Shown here: positions 1-9,325 of the stretch, piece after piece
How the letters are laid out: every line of letters begins with the position of its first letter
How positions within the stretch are numbered: position 1 is the stretch's first letter
Assembly: GCF_000024465.1 (NCBI RefSeq)
Contig: NC_014010.1
Coordinates: 1,178,001-1,242,000 of the forward strand
Reading direction: 5' to 3'
DNA from: Candidatus Puniceispirillum marinum IMCC1322
GTDB taxonomy: Bacteria; Pseudomonadota; Alphaproteobacteria; Puniceispirillales; Puniceispirillaceae
Length of the DNA: 64,000 bases
Notes under the pieces: generated by a model
What the model saw: the letters and a program-made list of their open reading frames with translations, nothing else
What the model was told of the DNA's origin: nothing
Databases searched by the model: none
Program-made: the position numbers and the translations under genes

Positions 1-1
1 C

Positions 2-571
2 ATGGAAGCGGAAAGTGAAGATTTGCTAGCCGCCATAGCAAAATTACGCGCCGCGATCAGCCAGTTGAACCGTGAAGGCCGTGAACGATTACTGGCCAGT
101 TTTGCCGAAGTGAATGGCCATTTCAAAGAATTATTCAAAAAGCTATTTGGCGGTGGCACTGCCGAATTACAGCTTACCGAAGCCGACGACCCCCTTGAAG
201 CTGGGCTGGAAATTATGGCTAGCCCGCCAGGCAAACGCCTGCAATCACTGTCGTTACTATCTGGCGGCGAACAGGCTTTGACAGCATTAGCCATCATTTT
301 TGCTGTATTTTTGACCAATCCAGCGCCAATTTGTGTGCTTGATGAGGTTGATGCCCCGCTTGACGATTCGAATGTAGCGCGTTTCTGCGACTTGCTTCGT
401 GATATTGTCGGCAAAACCGAGACCCGATTCCTTGTAATCACTCATCACCGTATGACCATGGCCCGTATGGATCGTCTATTCGGAATTACGATGGAACAGC
501 GTGGGCTGTCAAAACTGGTATCTGTCGATCTTCAAGCTGCCGAAAGAATGCGTGATACGGCGGTAGCTTAG
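2..571 (+). CDS. smc: Chromosome segregation protein SMC, C-terminal end (partial)
   Basis: This is the last 189 codons of a protein whose start lies before the window; the frame is open to the left edge. It shows the C-terminal half of an SMC ATPase head: the ABC signature [16 protein letters not shown] at about residues 87-102 of the visible part, then a Walker B strand with the SMC-type signature [15 protein letters not shown], and the D/H-loop region [14 protein letters not shown] dimers compact and segregate chromosomes with ScpA/ScpB. The GEQALTALA wording is typical of SMC rather than Rad50/RecN. Nearly 300 bases separate it from atpI, so it is probably not cotranscribed with the ATP synthase genes. 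Confidence 0.95.
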   Translation: MEAESEDLLAAIAKLRAAISQLNREGRERLLASFAEVNGHFKELFKKLFGGGTAELQLTEADDPLEAGLEIMASPPGKRLQSLSLLSGGEQALTALAIIFAVFLTNPAPICVLDEVDAPLDDSNVARFCDLLRDIVGKTETRFLVITHHRMTMARMDRLFGITMEQRGLSKLVSVDLQAAERMRDTAVA

Positions 572-667
572 CCTGATTTTGGTGTCTGAAAGACTGGTTA
601 AGTTAGCAACTTTTGCACCCCCCACAACACCCCCAGAAGCTGCGTCAATTTTGGCTCTATTGAATGC

Positions 668-697
668 TTGACAAAAGCCGATGCAGTCCCCTATTTT
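668..697 (+). promoter_or_regulatory. Candidate sigma70-type promoter for the F0 ATP synthase operon
   Basis: In the 294-base gap between smc and atpI there is a perfect TTGACA (668-673), an 18-base spacer and TATTTT (692-697). It would give a 5' leader of roughly 160 bases before the atpI start at 866. The rest of the gap holds C-rich runs near 617-632 and no convincing terminator or second gene. Prediction from consensus match only. Confidence 0.4.
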
Positions 698-865
698 GAG
701 CGCGTTTTAAGCGTGGCTGAACCATGTGCGTAATTGCATGAATTTGGCTACTCCCAAGCGAAAAGGTGCATTAGACAAACGACAGGAAACCTTCCTTATC
801 CAAGTTGGATAACGGTACAAACCCGCCTCTGTAATAGTGATGAGTCGGGGATCTGGAACTGCTGA

Positions 866-1240
866 ATGAGCGTTGATGATAATGAAGGCGGTGATAAGCG
901 CCTAAAAGATATCGAACGCCGCATCAATGCGATGCAACAGGAGACTCAGAAAGGTGACCAACCAAGCCGGTCTGCCCTTCCGAAAGGAATGGGGGCAATT
1001 ATGGGCCGGGTAGCAACCGAACTGGTTGCTGGTGTCATAGTCGGGGCTTTTATCGGATGGGCACTGGATAAATGGCTGGATACATCACCATTATTTCTAT
1101 TGGTGTTGTTTTTCTTAGGCGCCATTGCCGGCATGCTTAATGTGTGGCGTATTTTTACCGGTCGCGGTCTAGCGGCAGGTTATTTCGACGAGCATAAGCA
1201 GACGTCGGATACAGATAAGGAGCGAGAGAGGAATGAGTAA
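866..1240 (+). CDS. atpI: ATP synthase protein I (AtpI)
   Basis: A small membrane protein of 124 residues at the head of the F0 operon. AtpI-family proteins are thought to help assemble the c-ring and may affect Mg2+ supply; they are not part of the finished enzyme. The sequence has a charged N-terminal stretch (about 1-45), then two hydrophobic segments (about 50-70 with a GAFIGWALDKW pattern, and 75-95) joined by a short loop, and a charged tail. This arrangement, and its place directly before atpB with an 8-base overlap, identify it. The start is the ATG at 866, preceded by only a weak ribosome-binding site. Confidence 0.88.
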   Translation: MSVDDNEGGDKRLKDIERRINAMQQETQKGDQPSRSALPKGMGAIMGRVATELVAGVIVGAFIGWALDKWLDTSPLFLLVLFFLGAIAGMLNVWRIFTGRGLAAGYFDEHKQTSDTDKERERNE

Positions 1241-1994
1241 CTCTCAAGGAATGCATTCACCGGTCGCGCAATTTGAGATCAAGCCTATTTTTGATCTTTC
1301 AATTGGTGGTCAAGACGTCTCCTTTACCAATTCAAGCCTTTTCATGTTGCTCGCAATTGTGGTGAGCTCGGTTTTTCTGATTTCGGCGATGCGTAAGCGT
1401 GAACTGATCCCTGGCCGTATGCAGGGACTGGCCGAGATGATGTATGAGTTTGTCGCTGATATGGTGCGCAGCAATGTCGGTAATGAAGGCCGTCCTTACT
1501 TTCCATTTATTTTTACGCTGTTTGTGTTTTTGCTGTTCGGCAATTTGCTTGGTCTGATTCCCTATTCATACACATTCACATCACAGATAGTTGTGACATT
1601 CGTTATGGCAGCCTTCGTTTTCCTGGCGTTGACTGTACTCGCGCTGTTTAAGCATGGTCTGCATTTCTTCAGCTTCTTTGTACCTGCAGGTGCACCAAAG
1701 GCGCTGATACCGTTTCTGATTATTATTGAGGTGATCTCGTATTTTGTGCGCCCTGTCAGCCTTTCGGTTCGACTGTTCGCTAATATGCTTGCTGGTCACA
1801 CTATGCTGAAGGTATTTGCCGGTCTGGCAGTGATGATTTCAGGTGTTGGTGGCGCTGCTATGGCAGGGTCTATCTTCCCGTTTATCGCCCTGATTGGCCT
1901 GACCGGACTTGAAGTATTGGTGGCCGTGCTACAAGCCTATGTATTCACCATTTTGACATGTATGTATTTGAATGACGCTTTGCATCTTCACTAG
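1233..1994 (+). CDS. atpB: F0F1 ATP synthase subunit a
   Basis: Subunit a (253 residues) forms the proton half-channels against the c-ring in the inner membrane. The key helix is visible: SVRLFANMLAGH, with the essential arginine at residue 180 and the conserved N and H around it, and an acidic residue (E166) one helix-turn region earlier in IIIEVISYF. At least five hydrophobic segments follow a short N-terminal region. It overlaps atpI by eight bases, so translation is probably coupled. Length is normal for alphaproteobacteria. Atp genes for F1 are not nearby, matching the split F0/F1 arrangement of this class. Confidence 0.97.
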   Translation: MSNSQGMHSPVAQFEIKPIFDLSIGGQDVSFTNSSLFMLLAIVVSSVFLISAMRKRELIPGRMQGLAEMMYEFVADMVRSNVGNEGRPYFPFIFTLFVFLLFGNLLGLIPYSYTFTSQIVVTFVMAAFVFLALTVLALFKHGLHFFSFFVPAGAPKALIPFLIIIEVISYFVRPVSLSVRLFANMLAGHTMLKVFAGLAVMISGVGGAAMAGSIFPFIALIGLTGLEVLVAVLQAYVFTILTCMYLNDALHLH

Positions 1995-2078
1995 AAGATG
2001 AGGCGCAACGCATTCCGCTAGCGTAATCAATAGCGGTGTTGATTAATCGAACTGTTTAAACATGGAAGGACTATTAAA

Positions 2079-2306
2079 ATGGACGCAGAAGCTGCAAAAA
2101 TGATCGGTGCCGGTTTGGCCGTTATCGCTCTTCATGGTGTTGCCCTTGGTATTGGCAACATCTTTTCGGCACTTGTAACCTCTATTGCACGCAATCCTGC
2201 GGCACGTAGCGAAGTATTTGGCATCGGTATTCTTGGTTTTGCCTTGACCGAAGCTATTGCGCTGTTTGCTCTTGTTGTTGCGCTATTGCTATTGTTTGCT
2301 CTTTAA
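2079..2306 (+). CDS. atpE: F0F1 ATP synthase subunit c
   Basis: The 75-residue proteolipid that makes the rotor ring. It is a two-helix hairpin: helix 1 with the small-residue pattern [13 protein letters not shown], a polar loop ARNPAA around residues 37-42, and helix 2 with the ion-binding carboxylate E58 in [11 protein letters not shown]. The absence of the Q/T/S sodium-ligand pattern favours protons as the coupling ion (inference). A good ribosome-binding site (GGAAGGA) lies at 2063-2069. The 84-base gap after atpB could hold a translational enhancer, since c is made in excess. Confidence 0.97.
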   Translation: MDAEAAKMIGAGLAVIALHGVALGIGNIFSALVTSIARNPAARSEVFGIGILGFALTEAIALFALVVALLLLFAL

Positions 2307-2370
2307 AGGCAGGCCATTTCATTCCATGACTTGTCTGTCGGGATACTGGCAGACAAGCAAGGGGATATTA

Positions 2371-2976
2371 ATGAAGAACCAATTTAAAATATTGAAGTGC
2401 ATGTCAGTTGTTTCGACGATAACACTTGTCAGCCATTCTGCATTTGCCGCCGATGCTGGTAAGCCAGGTTTGCCGCAACTTGACGTCACAACATGGCCAT
2501 CTCAGATTTTCTGGCTTATTGTGCTGTTCGCGATTGGCTATGTCATCATGTCCCGTATCGTAACACCACGCATTGGCACTGTGCTTGAAGAACGTCGTAA
2601 ACGGCTTGATGATGATCTGGCTAAAGCCCGTGAATCAAGCGAAGATGCTGCCAAGATCCGTGCTGGCTACGAAGAAACACTGGAAACGGCCAGAGCAGAG
2701 GCCGCCGCATATGCCAAAGACGCCGCTGTCAAAGCGACACAAAGCGCAGAAGCTGCCAATGCCAAACTCAGCAAGAAGCTGGCAACCAAAGCGCAGGCGG
2801 CTGAAGCCAAGCTGGCAAAGGCGCGGTCTGAAGCTATGGAAAGTCTCAATGCTGTTGCTGTTGATGCCGCTATTGCCGCTACCCAGCATTTAACAGGCAT
2901 CAAGGCCACCAAAGCGCAAGCCGAAAAAACGGTCAAGTCACTGGCTAAAACGATGACCCCGCAGGAGAGTAACTGA
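2371..2976 (+). CDS. atpF': F0F1 ATP synthase subunit b' (second stalk subunit)
   Basis: One of two stalk subunits, as in alphaproteobacteria and cyanobacteria, which build the peripheral stator from a b/b' heterodimer. I chose the ATG at 2371 (201 residues), preceded by a purine-rich AAGGGG, rather than an earlier in-frame codon at 2257 that would lie inside atpE. Residues 1-26 look like a signal sequence ending in SHSAFA; a second hydrophobic segment (about 43-62) follows the conserved DVTTWPSQIFW. The rest is a charged, alanine-rich coiled coil. The stop overlaps the next start (TGATG). Confidence 0.93.
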   Translation: MKNQFKILKCMSVVSTITLVSHSAFAADAGKPGLPQLDVTTWPSQIFWLIVLFAIGYVIMSRIVTPRIGTVLEERRKRLDDDLAKARESSEDAAKIRAGYEETLETARAEAAAYAKDAAVKATQSAEAANAKLSKKLATKAQAAEAKLAKARSEAMESLNAVAVDAAIAATQHLTGIKATKAQAEKTVKSLAKTMTPQESN

Positions 2977-3464
2977 TGGAAGACGGTATCGTAATGGAGT
3001 CAGTCTGGGTTGCAGTTGCCTTTGTGTTTTTTGTTATACTGGTATGGAAAAAAGCGGGTGCGGTACTAGCCACTATGCTGGATGAACGTTCTGAAAAAAT
3101 CAGAGCTGATCTTGCAGAGGCAAAAGATCTGCGTGACGCAGCCATCACCGAATTGCATAATTATCAACGGCTTCATCGCGAAGCTGCCGATGAAGCAAAG
3201 GTAATCATCAAAAATGCCGAAATCACGGCTGAACGTATTCGCGAAACTGCTGAAAAGAACGCTAATGATGCCGTAAAACGGCGGGAAGCGCAGGCCACCG
3301 CTAAGATCAAGGCGGCTGAAGCCAATATGGTTGCCGAACTTCGGGAACGTGCAGCCAGTCTGGCTGTCGCCACCGCCACTGAAATTATCAGTAGCAAGCT
3401 GGACAAAGATGCCAGCCTGGCGATGATTGACGAAGCTGCGGCAGAAATCGAAAAGCTGAACTAG
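2976..3464 (+). CDS. atpF: F0F1 ATP synthase subunit b
   Basis: The second stalk subunit (162 residues). One N-terminal membrane helix (about residues 8-25, SVWVAVAFVFFVILVW) is followed by a long Ala/Glu/Lys-rich helix that would form a right-handed coiled coil with b' and reach F1. It starts within the b' stop codon (one shared base), so translation is coupled. It is the last gene of the F0 operon and is followed by a strong terminator. Confidence 0.95.
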   Translation: MEDGIVMESVWVAVAFVFFVILVWKKAGAVLATMLDERSEKIRADLAEAKDLRDAAITELHNYQRLHREAADEAKVIIKNAEITAERIRETAEKNANDAVKRREAQATAKIKAAEANMVAELRERAASLAVATATEIISSKLDKDASLAMIDEAAAEIEKLN

Positions 3465-3485
3465 ACCAGATCAAAACCCATATAT

Positions 3486-3511
3486 AAAAGGCGCCGCGCA
3501 GCGCCTTTTTA
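3486..3511. terminator. Bidirectional intrinsic terminator after atpF
   Basis: Stem GGCGC (3490-3494) and GCGCC (3501-3505) with a six-base loop; T-run on the plus strand from 3506 and an A-run (3486-3489) on the other side. It can end both the F0 operon and the convergent lipoprotein gene. Confidence 0.8.
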
Positions 3512-3530
3512 TTTGTCTTTGATTTATGAT

Positions 3531-4016
3531 TTAGTGATTTGGTTGCAAACTAAGAACGATACGGCCACCAACAGGCACCTCGAAGTCCATCTCAGCAACC
3601 GGATAGAGTTTAGCAACATCTTTATCAAAACCGTTGCGGTACCCAAACACATCGTTAGAGATCACGACATCATTAGCATCGAGAATAGCGGTCATCATGG
3701 GCACCGCCACGATATCTGCTAACGCATTCTGATTAAGATTACGTGATAATTTCAATCCTGCCTTAATTTCCATTTTAATTGTACCATCATTCTGCGCTTT
3801 GCAACTCGACCGTACACCGTTAAAGCGGACATCAACGATCTGCTTGCTTTCATCAGCCTGAACAAAGACACGGGCGCCTTCTTCTGGTGCAGTTACCGAT
3901 GGGCACACAACCACAGTATCTGATTTGGAACATGCCGCCATTGCCACGAACGAACATCCGAGCAAATAGCCAAACAGCCGCGAAGAGGAAAATAAAGAGG
4001 ATTTTAAGTGTTTCAT
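3531..4016 (-). CDS. Putative lipoprotein of unknown function
   Basis: A 161-residue protein with a basic N-terminus, a hydrophobic segment and a lipobox ending in the cysteine at residue 29 (FVAMAACS), so it is probably lipid-anchored. The mature part is short, with two other cysteines (VVVCPSV and SSCKAQN) that could form a disulfide, and looks beta-rich, with a phrase GGRIVLSLQP at the C-terminus. I do not recognise the family. It converges on atpF across a shared terminator and is divergent from ispH (70-base gap). No functional assignment is justified. Confidence 0.75.
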   Translation of the reverse strand: MKHLKSSLFSSSRLFGYLLGCSFVAMAACSKSDTVVVCPSVTAPEEGARVFVQADESKQIVDVRFNGVRSSCKAQNDGTIKMEIKAGLKLSRNLNQNALADIVAVPMMTAILDANDVVISNDVFGYRNGFDKDVAKLYPVAEMDFEVPVGGRIVLSLQPNH

Positions 4017-4086
4017 ATGTGCATTCTAACGTCTTTTTCACCTAACAGCAATTGACCTAATCGCCCTAATCGCGCATGAACAGTCT

Positions 4087-5043
4087 ATGGATATTAATGA
4101 AAAAGTAGCTACGAAAAAAATCATCCTTGCCGCACCTCGTGGATTTTGTGCCGGGGTAGATCGCGCGGTGCGTATTGTCGAGGTTGCGCTAGAGAAATAT
4201 GGTGCGCCCGTCTATGTACGACACGAGATTGTGCATAATAAAACCGTGGTTGATGATCTGGCCAATAAAGGCGCTGTATTTGTGCAGGAACTTGATGAGG
4301 TGCCTACAGGGGCGCCAGTGGTGTTTTCCGCGCATGGCGTTGCCAAAGCCGTTGTTGCCGAAGCCAAAGAGCATAATATGATTGCTGTTGATGCCACCTG
4401 CCCGCTGGTAACAAAAGTACATATCGAAGCCCAGCGCCATGCCGCCCAGAAACGGCATATTTTGCTGATCGGACATGCAGGCCACCCTGAAGTCGAAGGC
4501 ACAATGGGACAGGTTGCCGCCGATGAAATTACCCTGATTGAAACTGTTGAAGATGCCCAAAAGGTGATGCCACCAGATGATGCGGCGCTAGCTTTTGCAA
4601 CCCAGACCACATTGTCAGTTGATGATACAGCAGCCATCATTTCCGTTTTACAATTCCGCTTTCCTGACATCACAGGCCCTCGTGGCGAAGATATCTGCTA
4701 TGCCACAACAAATCGCCAGAATGCTGTCAAGGATATGGCCAAAGGGTTGGATCTGATGCTGGTGATTGGTGCTGAGAATTCTTCAAACTCACAACGCCTT
4801 GTCGAAGTTGCGTTACGAAGCGGTGCCAAACAGGCACGGTTGGTTGCCGATAAACATGCTGTTGATTGGGATATGGTCAAAAAAGCCACACATATCGGCA
4901 TTTCAGCAGGGGCATCTGCGCCTGAAATTCTGGTCAGCGATTTACTAGAGGCGATAAAATCACGATACGATATTGATGTTGTCGAGCATGGACATGTAAA
5001 AGAGAATATGACCTTTAAATTACCGTCCATTTTACAAAACTAA
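4087..5043 (+). CDS. ispH: 4-hydroxy-3-methylbut-2-enyl diphosphate reductase
   Basis: IspH (LytB, 318 residues) carries out the last step of the MEP isoprenoid pathway, turning HMBPP into IPP and DMAPP with an oxygen-sensitive iron-sulfur cluster. All three cluster cysteines are present: C21 ([13 protein letters not shown]), C105 ([12 protein letters not shown]) and C204 ([14 protein letters not shown]). The substrate-binding GHPEVEGT with the catalytic glutamate lies at about 132-139. Full length. It is followed 23 bases later by thrB and then rnhA, a gene order common in alphaproteobacteria. Confidence 0.97.
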   Translation: MDINEKVATKKIILAAPRGFCAGVDRAVRIVEVALEKYGAPVYVRHEIVHNKTVVDDLANKGAVFVQELDEVPTGAPVVFSAHGVAKAVVAEAKEHNMIAVDATCPLVTKVHIEAQRHAAQKRHILLIGHAGHPEVEGTMGQVAADEITLIETVEDAQKVMPPDDAALAFATQTTLSVDDTAAIISVLQFRFPDITGPRGEDICYATTNRQNAVKDMAKGLDLMLVIGAENSSNSQRLVEVALRSGAKQARLVADKHAVDWDMVKKATHIGISAGASAPEILVSDLLEAIKSRYDIDVVEHGHVKENMTFKLPSILQN

Positions 5044-5066
5044 TATCCAGGCAACAGAAGCATATC

Positions 5067-6032
5067 ATGGCCGTTTACACCGAAGTTGACGACACCACAT
5101 TGACAGAATTTCTGTCAAATTATGATATTGGCAGCGTTATCAGCTTTGCTGGCATTGCCGAAGGTGTTGAAAATTCCAATTATCTGTTACGCACGACGAA
5201 AGCGCATTTTATCCTGACGCTGTATGAAAAGCGTGTGCAAGCAGATGATTTACCATTTTTTGTCGAATTGATGGAACATCTGGCAGGCAAAGGGATGAAT
5301 TGCCCGCTGCCAGTTGCGGCCAAGGACGGTTCGGTTCTGTCGGAGATAATGGGGCGTCCCTGCGCAATTTTCACATTTCTTGATGGTACATCGTCGCGTT
5401 TCCCTAACCGGACTAAATGCCGTAATCTTGGCACCGCGCTTGCCCAATTACATATCAATGCTGAGGGTATTTCCAAAACACGCCCCAACGCGCTTGGACC
5501 CGAATCATGGAAGTCCCTGCTTGACTCTGTCGGTAGCCGAACCAATGAACTTGGTGATGATATGTTAATGCAGGTTGAAAAGCGGCTAGCGCATATTACC
5601 AGCAACTGGCCAAATGATCTGCCCCGCGGCATTATCCATGCTGATCTTTTCCCCAATAATGTATTGTTTATGGGTGATGATCTAACCGGATTGATCGATT
5701 TCTATTTTGCCTGTGAAGATATTCTTGCCTATGACATAGGCATCTGTCTGAATTCATGGTGTTTTGAGGCTGATGGCAGTTTTAACATGACCAAGTCGCG
5801 GGCGTTGATTAACGGCTATCAGTCAGTTCGGAAACTGAGTGATGACGAAATTAACAATATTCCTGTTCTGGCCGCCGGATCGGCAATGCGTTTCTTTCTA
5901 ACCCGGCTATATGACTGGATGAACACGCCAAAAGATGCGCTGGTCAGCCCAAAGGATCCAATGGAATATTGGTCTATATTGCGATTTCATCAATCAGTTT
6001 CGGGGCCTAGCGCCTATGGATTCTATCAATGA
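5067..6032 (+). CDS. thrB: Homoserine kinase (APH-fold type)
   Basis: Phosphorylates homoserine for threonine synthesis (321 residues). It belongs to the choline/aminoglycoside-kinase-like family, not the GHMP family of enterobacterial ThrB. Visible motifs are the catalytic loop [14 protein letters not shown] (about 190-203) and the metal-binding GLIDFYFA shortly after. The N-terminal VENSNYLL (about 32-39) is typical of the nucleotide lobe of this group. It overlaps rnhA by four bases (ATGA). The next pathway enzyme, threonine synthase, is encoded about 5 kb away on the other strand. Confidence 0.92.
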   Translation: MAVYTEVDDTTLTEFLSNYDIGSVISFAGIAEGVENSNYLLRTTKAHFILTLYEKRVQADDLPFFVELMEHLAGKGMNCPLPVAAKDGSVLSEIMGRPCAIFTFLDGTSSRFPNRTKCRNLGTALAQLHINAEGISKTRPNALGPESWKSLLDSVGSRTNELGDDMLMQVEKRLAHITSNWPNDLPRGIIHADLFPNNVLFMGDDLTGLIDFYFACEDILAYDIGICLNSWCFEADGSFNMTKSRALINGYQSVRKLSDDEINNIPVLAAGSAMRFFLTRLYDWMNTPKDALVSPKDPMEYWSILRFHQSVSGPSAYGFYQ

Positions 6033-6466
6033 GCACTAGTGTGACGATCCATACCGACGGGTCATGCCTGAGCAATCCTGGCCCCGGCGGCTGGGCAGCG
6101 ATTCTGAATTGGCGGGGCACGGAAAAAGAATTATCAGGTAGTGTGGCCGATACGACCAACAATCGCATGGAATTGCAAGCCGCCATTGAAGGACTGAATG
6201 CGCTAAGCCGTCCAATGCAGGTCGAACTTCATACTGACAGCAAATATGTCATGAATGGCGTCACTGACTGGATGGCACGCTGGAAAGCAAATGGCTGGCG
6301 TACGGCGGCCAAGAAACCTGTCGCCAATCAGGATTTATGGGAACAGCTTGATGCGGCCACCCAACGTCATCAGATCACCTGGCATTGGGTTAAAGGTCAT
6401 GCAGGTAACGAACTCAATGAACGTTGTGACGTGCTGGCACGAAGCGCCGCCGAAAGCCTGAAGTGA
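6029..6466 (+). CDS. rnhA: Ribonuclease HI
   Basis: Cleaves the RNA strand of RNA-DNA hybrids. The full active site is present in 145 residues: D10 ([16 protein letters not shown]), E48 (NNRMELQA), D70 (LHTDSKY), H124 (VKGHAGN) and D134 (RCDVLA). It includes the basic handle region around [12 protein letters not shown] as in type 1 enzymes. Translationally coupled to thrB; the stop is eight bases from the convergent peroxiredoxin gene with no visible terminator between them. Confidence 0.96.
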   Translation: MSTSVTIHTDGSCLSNPGPGGWAAILNWRGTEKELSGSVADTTNNRMELQAAIEGLNALSRPMQVELHTDSKYVMNGVTDWMARWKANGWRTAAKKPVANQDLWEQLDAATQRHQITWHWVKGHAGNELNERCDVLARSAAESLK

Positions 6467-6474
6467 ACTGGCGA

Positions 6475-6960
6475 CTAAGCGTTTAATGTTGCCAGAACAT
6501 TCTCGGCACTTGAAACTACAAATTCGCCCGGTTCTTCCATCAGCACATGCGTGACAAGCCCATTATCGACAATCATGGCACAACGTGTAGCGCGCTTGCC
6601 TAGGATCGCGCCCATATTGACCTCAATACCAAGCGCGCGTGAAAATGACCCGTCCATATCCGCTATCATGTCTATGATACCATCGGCCTGATTAGTTTCG
6701 CCCCACGCATGCATCACATGGGCGTCATTTATCGAAAGACAGGCGATTTTATCAATGCCAGCCTGCTTTAGCGCGTCAGCATGTTCAAGGTAACTAGGCA
6801 TATGTCTGGCCGAACAAGTGGGCGTAAAAGCCCCTGGCACAGCAAACATAACAACACGGCAATCCTTGAAATAATCATCCGTTGAAAACGCATTTATACC
6901 CTCATCAGATTTGATCTGAAAGTTTGCAGAAGGCATGTTCTGTCCGGCTACAATGGTCAT
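6475..6960 (-). CDS. Peroxiredoxin, Prx5-like
   Basis: A thiol peroxidase of 161 residues reducing hydrogen or organic peroxides. The peroxidatic cysteine is C49 in VPGAFTPTCSARHMPSY, the Prx5 (AhpC/TSA, redoxin) signature. C74 (KIACLS) and C127 (TRCAMI) are further cysteines; which of them, if any, resolves the disulfide is not clear. No glutaredoxin domain is fused. It stands alone, with an AT-rich leader of about 70 bases before the DsbD-like gene stop. Cytoplasmic, no signal peptide. Confidence 0.9.
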   Translation of the reverse strand: MTIVAGQNMPSANFQIKSDEGINAFSTDDYFKDCRVVMFAVPGAFTPTCSARHMPSYLEHADALKQAGIDKIACLSINDAHVMHAWGETNQADGIIDMIADMDGSFSRALGIEVNMGAILGKRATRCAMIVDNGLVTHVLMEEPGEFVVSSAENVLATLNA

Positions 6961-7032
6961 TATATAAGTCTTTCATATGTATATATTGATATACAGTCAC
7001 ACTAGTACAACGAACATGACCATAAATCAAAC

Positions 7033-9213
7033 CTAGTTGACACCTAATCCGGCTAAATCAAGATGTCTATCCACAATATCCGTCGTCAGCAATTCAGGCA
7101 GGATGATACCAGAAGGATGCGACGGGCTGAATATAGCATTAAAGGGGATACCAAAGCGGCCATATTGTGCCAAAAACCGCGATATATCACGATCAGGGCG
7201 TGTCCAATCGGCTTGCAACATGACCAGCTTACCCTGCTGTCGCGCTGTGCCTAGGCGTGCGGCAATCGCCGGATCATTTATAACAAACCGCTTATTTACC
7301 TTGCAGGTGATACACCAGTCAGCGGTTACATCAACAAAAACCACCTGCCCCTTGGCCAGATACATATCTATGCCTTTGACATGCCATGGTTGCCACGCCA
7401 CATCAACGCCAAGTATCGCCTCAGGTAATGGCTGTTCCGGCAAGTCTGGCGACATCATAATGGGCACAGCCAGTGCCGCAACCACCGTAAAGGACATGAT
7501 CAGACGGGCGATTCGAACCGTAAACCCGCGAAAGGCAACCAAGCCGAAGCCTAACACCAAAATAACCACGACAGCACGTGTTGCGTCAGACCCACCTAGC
7601 GTATGAAAAATAGTTAAAAGCCAAATCACTGTGCCGCCTAGGAATAAGGCCAGCACATATTTCATCGACACCATCCAACGGCCAGGCTTAGGCAAAAATG
7701 CAACCGCTTGCGGCCATAGCGCTAGCAACAGCCACGGCAATGCAAGGCCAAACCCCATAGCGGCAAAAATACCAACAAGCATGATATCATTACCTGTCAA
7801 GGCCGCCGTGATTGCGGTGCCAACAAAGGGCGCCGAACAGGGTGTAGCCAGTAAGGTTGCCAGCATGCCAGCCAGAAAATCTCCCGCGTAACCTGAGCCT
7901 GCACCAGCCGATAATCGCGAAACAAAAGCCGGTATCGGAACAGTCACCCGGTCAAGCATAATCAAAGCAAACAGGCTTATGACCAATGCCATGGCAATCA
8001 AAAATACCGGATTCTGGAATTGAATGCCCCAGCCAATTTGTGCCCCAGCATAGCGCAAGGTACCAAGGCCTGCCGCCAAGATCATAAAGCTGACCAAGAT
8101 GCCCGCGGCAGATGCTAGAAAACGTCGCCTTACATGACCTGCCGACATACCAGCCACCGATAATATCGATGTCACCTTGATCGCCAGAACAGGTAACACA
8201 CATGGCATCAGATTCAGAATAAGACCACCCAGAAACGCCGTAAACAAGATCGCGCCAAGTGCAAGTGAAGCGGTAGTCTGTGAGTCAGAATGTGTAACCT
8301 CAGACGCCGTACCAATGAATAATCGCGCCTCGGCAAGTTCAATATCACCTTTGCCAAGCCCCGCGCGTGATGGCTGGCCAACAACGGTCAATGTTACCGG
8401 CATGCCGATCATATTTTCAGGCAATGTGCCCTGCATGGCGATTCGGGCTGTCTGGCCATTCATCTCGGGTTTTTTAAATGCGACGCCATCAATGCCTTCG
8501 ACAAAAATATCCTCTATAGGTGCCGTTAGTGCCGCGAACCGGACATAGAGATTTTCCCTATCATGCCATATCGCCTGGGCGTTGATATTGGGGGCTGAAC
8601 CCGGCCGCGGAACTGCCGACGCATATTCGGCGATCATCTGCGTATGTATGGTCGGCATGGCGACGCCATTGGCTATATCAAGATCCAGCGTACCAGCAAG
8701 CGGAACACAGATATCCGCACAGACAAGCGCTTCAACATCAGCGGTTAGCTGTAGCGGTGTGCCGCTTATATGTCCAGCAAGCGAAATCGGCAGAACAACA
8801 TGTTCGGCATAGCCGAAATTATCAAAGCCAAAAGCATTAAATCTTTTGGGAGCTGGCCATGCGACCTGCGCCGACAAGGCTTTGTTAAAATTCTGATCCA
8901 GATTGATCGAGGGGGGAAGTCCTGCCTCACCCGGCGTGCGCCAATAAATCTTCCAGCCTGGTGCCATCCGGAATTCGAGCCCTAGTGGAATATTTTCCAA
9001 GCGCCCAGTACCGTCAACTGCCGAAATCAGCCGCATTTCAGCCATGGACGGATCGCCTATCCATATGCTATCCGCCGCATTGGCAGATGACGGCATAAAA
9101 ATAGATGGAATCAGAGTGATAAGCGCCATCAACAGATAGGTGACTTCGCGCTGGCATATATGCCAAACCGACAGGCTATATCTGTCTGATTTCAATGAAA
9201 GGCTGTTTTTCAT
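7033..9213 (-). CDS. DsbD/ScsB-type thiol:disulfide interchange protein
   Basis: A large inner-membrane reductant carrier that moves electrons from cytoplasmic thioredoxin to periplasmic proteins. Domains in order: signal segment ending near SSANAADS; an N-terminal periplasmic domain with a C-x3-C pair (LVCADICVPL); a hydrophobic core of about eight helices with the two membrane cysteines in LMPCVLPVLA and ATPCSAPFVG; and a C-terminal thioredoxin domain with CITC in TADWCITCKVN. This layout matches ScsB/DsbD. I prefer the ATG at 9213 (726 residues); a GTG at 9225 adds four codons. Likely roles are copper tolerance, cytochrome maturation or disulfide isomerase recycling; the sequence alone does not decide. 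Confidence 0.88.
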   Translation of the reverse strand: MKNSLSLKSDRYSLSVWHICQREVTYLLMALITLIPSIFMPSSANAADSIWIGDPSMAEMRLISAVDGTGRLENIPLGLEFRMAPGWKIYWRTPGEAGLPPSINLDQNFNKALSAQVAWPAPKRFNAFGFDNFGYAEHVVLPISLAGHISGTPLQLTADVEALVCADICVPLAGTLDLDIANGVAMPTIHTQMIAEYASAVPRPGSAPNINAQAIWHDRENLYVRFAALTAPIEDIFVEGIDGVAFKKPEMNGQTARIAMQGTLPENMIGMPVTLTVVGQPSRAGLGKGDIELAEARLFIGTASEVTHSDSQTTASLALGAILFTAFLGGLILNLMPCVLPVLAIKVTSILSVAGMSAGHVRRRFLASAAGILVSFMILAAGLGTLRYAGAQIGWGIQFQNPVFLIAMALVISLFALIMLDRVTVPIPAFVSRLSAGAGSGYAGDFLAGMLATLLATPCSAPFVGTAITAALTGNDIMLVGIFAAMGFGLALPWLLLALWPQAVAFLPKPGRWMVSMKYVLALFLGGTVIWLLTIFHTLGGSDATRAVVVILVLGFGLVAFRGFTVRIARLIMSFTVVAALAVPIMMSPDLPEQPLPEAILGVDVAWQPWHVKGIDMYLAKGQVVFVDVTADWCITCKVNKRFVINDPAIAARLGTARQQGKLVMLQADWTRPDRDISRFLAQYGRFGIPFNAIFSPSHPSGIILPELLTTDIVDRHLDLAGLGVN

Positions 9214-9325
9214 TAGCTGATCCACATGACCGACGCTTTAGGTAAAACTAGAATAGCTCTTTACCAATTATCCGATTAGCTGTCTAATCTAGATAAGACA
9301 TAAAACAAAGGAAACAAGCTGAACC

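Noticed and set aside
2257-2370. Upstream extension of atpF'
   Set aside because: It would start inside atpE and add residues unlike any stalk subunit; ATG 2371 has a better ribosome-binding site and signal-like start.
7037-7606. 189-codon frame opposite the DsbD-like gene
   Set aside because: Antisense shadow of a well-supported gene; no ribosome-binding site or domain.
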